Part shown: positions 6,674 to 10,937 of the stretch, in pieces
Layout: each line of letters starts with the position of its first letter
Position numbering within the stretch: position 1 is the stretch's first letter
From: Pontiella sp.
GTDB taxonomy: Bacteria > Verrucomicrobiota > Kiritimatiellia > Kiritimatiellales > Pontiellaceae
Length of the DNA stretch: 10,937 nt
Direction: 5' to 3'
Assembly: GCA_029935255.1 (NCBI GenBank)
Contig: JAOZKS010000058.1
Location: 1 to 10,937 of the forward strand
Notes under the pieces: model-generated
Seen by the model: the letters and a program-made list of their open reading frames with translations, nothing else
Database searches by the model: none
Told to the model about the DNA's origin: nothing
Made by a program: the position numbers and the translations under genes

Positions 6674-8005
6674 ATGATGAGAAAAGTATCGGCAAAACAC
6701 ACGCAGTGGCTAAAGAAGGAACTACCTATCCTTGAAAACAAAGGGGTGATTTCTTCGGAGGCAGCGGGGCGATTGAAGTCTTACTACGCTAAAAATACGG
6801 AAAGTGGTATGCACTGGGCGATTGCTGCATTTTCCATTCTAGGTTCGCTGCTGATCGGCGCAGGGATTATCCTGCTGTTTGCGCATAATTGGGATGAACT
6901 GAGCCGTCCGGCTCGAGCAGTGCTGTCGTTCTGTCCACTCGTGATCGGTTCGGTTTTAAGCATCGTCGCGCTGATAAAGAAAGGCGGCATTGCGTTGCGA
7001 GAATCGGCAGGGCTCTTCCATTCGCTGGCGGTTGGGGCATCCATTGCCCTGATCGGACAAACCTACCACCTGCCGAGCGATACCCCGGCCTTCTTGCTGA
7101 CTTGGGCCTTGCTGATTCTTCCCCTTATATTCCTGCTGCGTTCGACAGGAGTGTATCTGATCTATCTGGCACTCGCTTGCAGTTGGAGTGGCGTGGCTCA
7201 GGAAACCTATGGCCATGCGGCCGGATTCTGGTTGCTTATGCTACCACCGATCATTCGGCTTATGTCATTGATCCGCAACGATCGGCACGCACCGGGCACC
7301 CTGCTGAGTCTGTGGGGTATTCTCTTTGCATTCTGCATCTCTACCGGAATTGTTTTTGAAAAGACCATTCCCGGACTTTGGATCATCGCCTACTCAGCGT
7401 TGCTCAGCGGATCGGCGCTGCTGGGCATGCATCTCTACAGCGACCGCGAGGGATGGGGTAATCCGCTTAAAACCTTCGGGATTGTGGGTGTCGGCCTCCT
7501 TACCTATCTCTTCACATGGAGCGATATGTGGCAGGAGATTGGTTGGAGCTATGTGCGCTCTGGATGGAACCACCGCGCATGGGGCGCATGGCTGGACGGA
7601 GGAATCACCCTTGCCTTACTCGCCGGATGGTTGCTCGCAGCCATAAAAGCCTTCCGTCGCAACTCCATCGAAACCATCGTCCTCGCACTTTTTCCAATCC
7701 TTGGAGTTTTGTGCTTTTTGATCCAATCGATGGCAGACCAAACGGATCTTCTCAATGCGCTGATCTTCAATGGCTTTATGCTCTTCTTCGGCATCATGTA
7801 CATCGTACTGGGTTGCCGAAACACCAAACTCCGACAGCTCAACGGAGGAATGGCCGTATTAGCCCTGTTGCTGGTTACTCGCTTTTTCGATGCAGATCTA
7901 GGCTTCCTCGCCCGTGGCATCGTATTCATTATTCTGGGGACGTGTTTCCTTACCACCAACCTAATCATGGCACGACGCAAAAAACAGAAGGAGGTGACCT
8001 CATGA
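6674..8005 (+). CDS. DUF2157 family polytopic membrane protein
   Basis: The protein has 443 residues from ATG 6674; ATG 6677, three bases later, sits at a better 7-nt distance from GGAG (6666-6669) and may be the true start. A soluble N-terminal part of about 50 residues (helical, with LPILENKGVISSEAAGRL) is the DUF2157 signature. After it come 12 to 14 hydrophobic helices filling the rest of the chain, starting with the segment ending in LLFAHNWDEL, another typical element. The C-terminus RFFDADLGFLARGIVF followed by a last helix and RRKK also matches the family. The molecular function is not established. The gene is 32 nt after the GNAT/aminotransferase gene and overlaps the GDYXXLXY gene by ATGA; DUF2157 and GDYXXLXY proteins recur as neighbours, so these two likely act together in the inner membrane or envelope and may be unrelated to the upstream pathway. 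Confidence 0.85.
   Translation: MMRKVSAKHTQWLKKELPILENKGVISSEAAGRLKSYYAKNTESGMHWAIAAFSILGSLLIGAGIILLFAHNWDELSRPARAVLSFCPLVIGSVLSIVALIKKGGIALRESAGLFHSLAVGASIALIGQTYHLPSDTPAFLLTWALLILPLIFLLRSTGVYLIYLALACSWSGVAQETYGHAAGFWLLMLPPIIRLMSLIRNDRHAPGTLLSLWGILFAFCISTGIVFEKTIPGLWIIAYSALLSGSALLGMHLYSDREGWGNPLKTFGIVGVGLLTYLFTWSDMWQEIGWSYVRSGWNHRAWGAWLDGGITLALLAGWLLAAIKAFRRNSIETIVLALFPILGVLCFLIQSMADQTDLLNALIFNGFMLFFGIMYIVLGCRNTKLRQLNGGMAVLALLLVTRFFDADLGFLARGIVFIILGTCFLTTNLIMARRKKQKEVTS
7988..8001 (+). promoter_or_regulatory. full-length Shine-Dalgarno site for the GDYXXLXY gene
   Basis: AAGGAGGTGA (7988-7997) is a ten-base match to a canonical 16S rRNA anti-Shine-Dalgarno tail. The AGGAGG core is 7 nt from the ATG at 8002, which fixes that start. 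The site continues as GAGGTGACCTC (7991-8001), so GAGG and CCTC can pair over a TGA loop and partly mask it; the upstream gene ends on the start codon (ATGA), so coupled translation would clear it. Confidence 0.7.
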
Positions 8006-8586
8006 AAAAATTAGCCCCACTTTCTCTCGGCATTCTAATTGCCATCCAGCTCGCAGTTCCAGTCACCATGATCCAAAACCGGGAAAACATCCTGCACAAT
8101 GGAGCGATGTTCCGGTTCAAGACCCGCCCGATCGATCCCGCCGACCCATTTCAAGGTCGCTATGTCCGACTGGGAATCGATATGGACTACATTCCCACCC
8201 CTAAAAACCAAAAGGTCGGGATAGCCTACAAAACCCCCATTTACGCCAAGCTGGAAACCGATCAAGATGGGTTTGCATTTTTCACCGGATGGAGCCGCGA
8301 AAAACCAGAAAACGGCTCCTTTCTAAAAACCCGATATCTTGGACCGCGCAGCGACTGGATACCGGAAACAGAAACCCGCATTCATCGAGGAATGCGGATC
8401 GATATTCCCTTTAACCGCTTCTACATGGATGAAGCCAAAGCACCACGCGCCGAGACGCTTGCGAGAGAAGCCACGCGCAACACCAACTGCTGGGCAAACG
8501 TCCGCATTCTGCACGGTAAAGCAGTGATCGAAGAAGTCTATGCCGAAGGCCAAACGCTACAGGAATTGGCAGCGGAAAAAGAGTGA
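8002..8586 (+). CDS. GDYXXLXY-type envelope protein
   Basis: The protein has 194 residues. A hydrophobic N-terminal segment (residues 5-24, after MKK) acts as a signal or membrane anchor and leaves the rest outside the cytoplasm. The family motif region is DPADPFQGRYVRLGI (residues 45-59). The DP-F-G-Y-V-L framework is intact, but the usual Asp after Gly is Arg53 and the final Tyr is replaced by Ile59, so the GDYxxLxY signature is degenerate here. The C-terminal part (GKAVIEEVYAEGQTLQEL) also fits the family. Function is unknown; members are usually found beside DUF2157 or DUF4401 membrane proteins, as here. The ATGA overlap with the DUF2157 gene and the very strong ribosome site imply coupled, high-level translation relative to that membrane protein. 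Confidence 0.8.
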   Translation: MKKLAPLSLGILIAIQLAVPVTMIQNRENILHNGAMFRFKTRPIDPADPFQGRYVRLGIDMDYIPTPKNQKVGIAYKTPIYAKLETDQDGFAFFTGWSREKPENGSFLKTRYLGPRSDWIPETETRIHRGMRIDIPFNRFYMDEAKAPRAETLAREATRNTNCWANVRILHGKAVIEEVYAEGQTLQELAAEKE

Positions 8587-8595
8587 ACATTGGCC

Positions 8596-8624
8596 TTGCC
8601 AAAAACAGAGGGGTTAACTATCTT
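8596..8624 (+). promoter_or_regulatory. sigma70-type promoter for the tRNA
   Basis: TTGCCA (8596-8601) and TATCTT (8619-8624) are separated by 17 nt and resemble -35 and -10 boxes. Transcription would start near 8631, giving a leader of about 11 nt before the tRNA at 8642. It lies right after the last gene of the operon. This is a match by eye, so confidence is moderate. Confidence 0.45.
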
Positions 8625-8728
8625 CTGCACTTCTTTTCAAAGGCTGTGTAGCTCAGTTGGCAGAGCAGCGGAATCATAATCCGCTTGTCGGTGGTTCAAG
8701 TCCACTCACAGCCACCATCTTAACCCCT
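8609..8728. repeat. inverted repeat bracketing the tRNA
   Basis: AGGGGTTAA (8609-8617) and TTAACCCCT (8720-8728) are exact 9-bp reverse complements on either side of the tRNA. In a transcript reading through from the upstream operon they could pair and present the tRNA as an arm of a long stem. A transcript from the proposed tRNA promoter would lack the left arm. Confidence 0.45.
8642..8717 (+). tRNA. tRNA with CAU anticodon (elongator Met, or Ile2 read with lysidine)
   Basis: This 76-nt cloverleaf includes an encoded CCA end. The acceptor stem is GGCTGTG with CACAGCC (8707-8713), discriminator A8714 and CCA 8715-8717. The D arm is GCTC/GAGC. The anticodon arm is GCGGA-ATCATAA-TCCGC with CAT at 8675-8677. 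The T arm is GGTGG-TTCAAGT-CCACT with one G-T pair. The first pair is G-C and the anticodon stem lacks the three G-C pairs of initiators, so it is not the initiator. CAU is also used by tRNA-Ile2 after lysidine modification by TilS. The GCGGA anticodon stem is one I associate with elongator Met in several phyla, which I favour, but the choice cannot be settled by eye. Confidence 0.93.
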
Positions 8729-8830
8729 TTACCTTAACGGTTTTCCGTACACGAGCCTCAACGGCTCGCCCTTTTCCCAGTCACCAATCTCCGGCCAGTC
8801 GATATTCAGGCATGCGGTTTGGAGGTGAGC
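8729..8830 (-). other. 33-codon open stretch in frame after the aspS stop, possible gene remnant
   Basis: Reading the minus strand past the aspS TAG (8831-8833), the same frame stays open for 33 codons to a TAA at 8729-8731. The residues look protein-like: ACLNIDWPEIGDWEKGE, then PLRLVYGKPLR. AspRS proteins normally end where aspS ends here, so this is not needed by the enzyme. There is no start codon in the stretch. It may be the tail of a gene once located after aspS, a readthrough extension, or chance; an open run this short is not itself significant. I do not recognise the family. Confidence 0.25.
8752..8775 (+). terminator. weak intrinsic terminator candidate after the tRNA
   Basis: CGAGCC and GGCTCG (8752-8757 and 8763-8768) form a 6-bp stem with a TCAAC loop, followed after CCC by TTTT (8772-8775). 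The stem is GC-rich but the T run is short and offset, so this is a weak candidate. It would end the tRNA and any readthrough from the operon before the converging aspS gene. The rest of 8718-8830 holds no plus-strand gene that I can see. Confidence 0.3.
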
Positions 8831-10627
8831 CTAAAGCTGTTCCTCAATTTCTTTTTCTACCTTCTTGGGAAGATGGATCTTCAGATGAAGATCTCGCACC
8901 TGGTTGTGCTCAACATTTCCCGGAGCTCCCATGAGTAGGTCCTGAGCCCGCTGATTCATCGGGAAGGCAATTACCTCGCGGATGTTCGGCTCGTTGGCCA
9001 GCATCATAATAATTCGATCGACCCCTGGTGCAATGCCGGCGTGCGGCGGTGCGCCGTAGCGGAAGGCTCGGTAGAGTGCGGGAAACTTGGTTTCAACCAC
9101 GGACTGGTCGTAGCCTGCAAGTGCAAATGCCTTGATCATCAATTCAGGACTGTGGTTCCGAACCGCACCGGAGGAAAGTTCGATTCCGTTGCAAACGATG
9201 TCATATTGGAAGGCGAGAATTTCGAGCGGATCTTTTTCTTCGATATCCTTCATGCCTCCCTGCGGCATGGAGAAGGGATTGTGGCTGAACTCCACTTTCC
9301 CGTCATCGTCCAACTCGTACATCGGAAAGTCAACGATCCAGCAAAACTTGAAAACCTCGTCGTCAATCAGTTCAAGACGTCGGCCCAGTTCATCACGAAC
9401 CGCCGCTCCGATTTCGGTGGCGGGCTTAAGCTTATCGGCAATGAAGAACATGACATCGCCATCTTCCACCCCACCCAACTCCTTGAGTTGACCCAGTGTT
9501 TCCTCGGAGAGGAATTTGGCGATCGGGCTCTGTACTTCGCCGTCGTTCCATCGGAGATAACCCAAACCTTTCGAACCGACGGACTGGGCAAACTTAATCA
9601 TGTCATCGAAAAACCTACGGGTCTGTCCAGCGCATCCCTTGGCCGCGATGGTTTTAACCACGCCGCCCGAGGCAACCACACCGGCAAAGGCTTTGAAGTC
9701 GCAATCACGGAAGAGTTCTGTGGCATCCTGCATGATTAACGGGTTGCGCAGATCGGGTTTGTCGGTCCCATATTTTTCCATGGTTTCACGGAACGGGATG
9801 CGTACAAATGGCGGTTGATCGACTTTCTTGTCGGAAAATTCGGTGAAAAGTTTGTAGAGCACATCTTCGTTCACCTCGAAGACATCGTCCTGCGTGGCGA
9901 AAGCCATTTCCATATCCAACTGGTAGAATTCACCCGGCGAGCGGTCGGCACGGGCATCTTCATCGCGGAAGCACGGGGCGATTTGGAAGTAGCGGTCGAA
10001 CCCGGAGGTCATCAACAACTGCTTAAATTGCTGGGGTGCTTGCGGGAGGGCGTAGAATTTTCCGGGATGCACACGACTCGGCACGAGATAATCGCGCGCG
10101 CCTTCGGGGGAACTGCTGGTAAGAATGGGGGTTTGGATTTCCATAAAACCCTTTCCGGTCATCAGCTCGCGCATGCGGGCAATCACGTTGGAACGAAGAA
10201 TCAGGTTGTTGTGCAGACTCTGACGTCGCAAATCCAGGAAACGGTATTCAAGGCGCAGTGCTTCGTTGCATTCTTCATCCTTGGCCACCTGGAACGGAAT
10301 AACTTTTGCTTCACCCAGAATTTCCATCTCTTCGGCCACCACTTCTATCTCGCCAGTAGCTAACCTGGGATTGATGGCTTCGGGAAGGCGATTAACCACC
10401 TTGCCTACGAAGCAAATGGTGGTTTCGACGCGCCAGTGCTCGATACCTTTATAGAAAGGTTGGGCGGGGTCGATCACGATCTGGGTCAGACCATAGTGGT
10501 CGCGCAGGTCGATGAAGATAATTCCACCGTGGTCGCGCACACTGTTAATCCATCCGGAAACCTTGATCGTTTCGTCCACGTTTTCTTTTCTAAGTTCACC
10601 ACAGGTGTGAGTTCTGTACCGATGCAT
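8831..10627 (-). CDS. aspS: aspartate-tRNA ligase, probably non-discriminating
   Basis: The protein has 598 residues, the normal size for bacterial AspRS, which charges tRNA with aspartate in the cytoplasm using ATP. The start MHRYRTHTCGEL is usual, and on the minus strand GGAG lies 7 nt before the ATG. Residues 1 to about 110 are the OB-fold anticodon domain (GWINSVRDHGG, then FIDLRD). The class II core follows, with FMEIQTPIL (motif 1 region), FRDEDARADRSPGEFYQLD (motif 2) and GIAPGVDRI (motif 3). The bacterial GAD insertion domain lies between motifs 2 and 3. His33 in the DHGG loop and Ala84 (where E. coli has Leu and Lys) fit the non-discriminating type that also makes Asp-tRNA(Asn) for the GatCAB amidotransferase; this is inferred from residue pattern. 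It begins 12 nt after hisS ends, so the two are one operon. Confidence 0.97.
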   Translation of the reverse strand: MHRYRTHTCGELRKENVDETIKVSGWINSVRDHGGIIFIDLRDHYGLTQIVIDPAQPFYKGIEHWRVETTICFVGKVVNRLPEAINPRLATGEIEVVAEEMEILGEAKVIPFQVAKDEECNEALRLEYRFLDLRRQSLHNNLILRSNVIARMRELMTGKGFMEIQTPILTSSSPEGARDYLVPSRVHPGKFYALPQAPQQFKQLLMTSGFDRYFQIAPCFRDEDARADRSPGEFYQLDMEMAFATQDDVFEVNEDVLYKLFTEFSDKKVDQPPFVRIPFRETMEKYGTDKPDLRNPLIMQDATELFRDCDFKAFAGVVASGGVVKTIAAKGCAGQTRRFFDDMIKFAQSVGSKGLGYLRWNDGEVQSPIAKFLSEETLGQLKELGGVEDGDVMFFIADKLKPATEIGAAVRDELGRRLELIDDEVFKFCWIVDFPMYELDDDGKVEFSHNPFSMPQGGMKDIEEKDPLEILAFQYDIVCNGIELSSGAVRNHSPELMIKAFALAGYDQSVVETKFPALYRAFRYGAPPHAGIAPGVDRIIMMLANEPNIREVIAFPMNQRAQDLLMGAPGNVEHNQVRDLHLKIHLPKKVEKEIEEQL

Positions 10628-10639
10628 ATTTCTTCTCCG

Positions 10640-10937
10640 TTAAATCAGGTTCCAAAGGTTGGAAAGCGCACCTTCTTCCTGCGTGCCCTGTTCCATGTCT
10701 TTTACAATTAAAGTTTGTTTTTCAATTTCATCATCCCCGCGAATGATGACCTTCTCCACTCCCGAGCGGTTGGCCTTGCGCATTTGAGCCTTCATGCTTT
10801 TGACCTCCAACTCCATGCCGCAACGAATGCCCTTGTTACGCAGCTCCCGGATGAGCTTCATGTTTTCCGCCAAGGCTTTTTCGCCGAGTGAAACCACCCA
10901 GATGCCCCCCTTGGGGGCAAACTGTTCCGCCGTTACC
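10640..10937 (-). CDS. hisS: histidine-tRNA ligase, C-terminal part only (window ends inside the gene)
   Basis: The frame is open to the window edge, so the gene continues beyond 10937; about 98 codons are visible and the GTG at 10897 is internal. The residues form the HisRS anticodon-binding domain: GGIWVVSLGEKALAEN, then LRNKGIRCGMELEVKSMKAQ and MRKANRSGVEKVIIRGDDE, and the final block VKDMEQGTQEE. SMKAQMRKA with the following IIRGDDE is the usual core of this domain, where the family often has SLKxQMKxA and IIGxDE. The class II catalytic core lies outside the window. It charges tRNA-His. The aspS gene follows after 12 nt; hisS-aspS is a common arrangement in bacteria. Confidence 0.95.
   Translation of the reverse strand, partial: VTAEQFAPKGGIWVVSLGEKALAENMKLIRELRNKGIRCGMELEVKSMKAQMRKANRSGVEKVIIRGDDEIEKQTLIVKDMEQGTQEEGALSNLWNLI

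Noticed and set aside
7516..8001. In-frame extension of the GDYXXLXY gene into the DUF2157 gene
   Set aside because: The extension overlaps the end of a conserved membrane protein in another frame, and the strong Shine-Dalgarno site and signal-like N-terminus mark 8002 as the start.
9041..9739. 232-residue plus-strand frame opposite aspS
   Set aside because: Antisense to a certain housekeeping gene, with no ribosome site or domain; a shadow frame.
10903..10919. TGCCCCC/GGGGGCA hairpin at the window edge
   Set aside because: It lies inside hisS and encodes the conserved APKGG stretch; pairing is explained by Gly/Pro codons.
1..10937. CRISPR arrays, insertion sequences or phage attachment sites
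   Set aside because: No regularly spaced direct repeats, transposase-like frames or integrase genes were seen; the tRNA has no partial duplicate nearby to mark an integration site.

Overview
The window is a compact bacterial chromosome segment with GC content slightly above one half. Genes overlap or nearly touch, and Shine-Dalgarno sites are strong; one, AAGGAGGTGA, is a full match to a canonical 16S rRNA 3' end. The encoded products (LplT/PlsC/acyl-ACP synthetase fusion, B12-type radical SAM protein, DUF2157/GDYXXLXY pair, AspRS that looks non-discriminating) suggest a Gram-negative bacterium. A member of the PVC group (Kiritimatiellota, Verrucomicrobia or Lentisphaerae) is my best guess, but this rests on general gene content, not on a marker gene.

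Layout. Positions 2-8586 (+) hold seven genes in one direction, linked by overlaps of 4, 8 and 1 nt, gaps of 20 and 32 nt, and a final 4-nt overlap. They are: the 3' part of an MFS transporter/acyltransferase/acyl-ACP synthetase fusion; a secreted or anchored alpha/beta hydrolase; a small four-helix membrane protein; a B12-binding-domain radical SAM enzyme; a GNAT-like acyltransferase fused to a PLP aminotransferase; a DUF2157 polytopic membrane protein; and a GDYXXLXY-type envelope protein. A CAU-anticodon tRNA with its own plausible promoter follows (8642-8717, +). Positions 8831-10937 (-) hold a housekeeping pair, hisS (partial, cut by the window end) followed by aspS, converging on the tRNA.

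How the genes may work together. The first five genes look like a biosynthetic or lipid-remodelling cassette. The first protein can activate a fatty acid and transfer it. The N-terminal domain of the fifth resembles acyl-ACP/acyl-CoA-using GNAT enzymes of the autoinducer-synthase/N-acyl-amino-acid-synthase type, and its C-terminal domain is a fold-type I PLP enzyme. A radical SAM enzyme and a hydrolase could tailor the product. This is inference from gene order; no product is known to me. The DUF2157/GDYXXLXY pair is a recurrent pair of unknown function and may be only a passenger in the operon.

Structure not explained by gene content: a 48-bp almost perfect palindrome inside the radical SAM gene (3725-3772), an 11-bp hairpin with a TAAT loop just before the start of the small membrane protein gene (3133-3158), two ribosome sites followed at once by their own complement, an inverted repeat bracketing the tRNA, and a 33-codon open stretch in frame after the aspS stop. 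There is no gene-free stretch above 300 bases.
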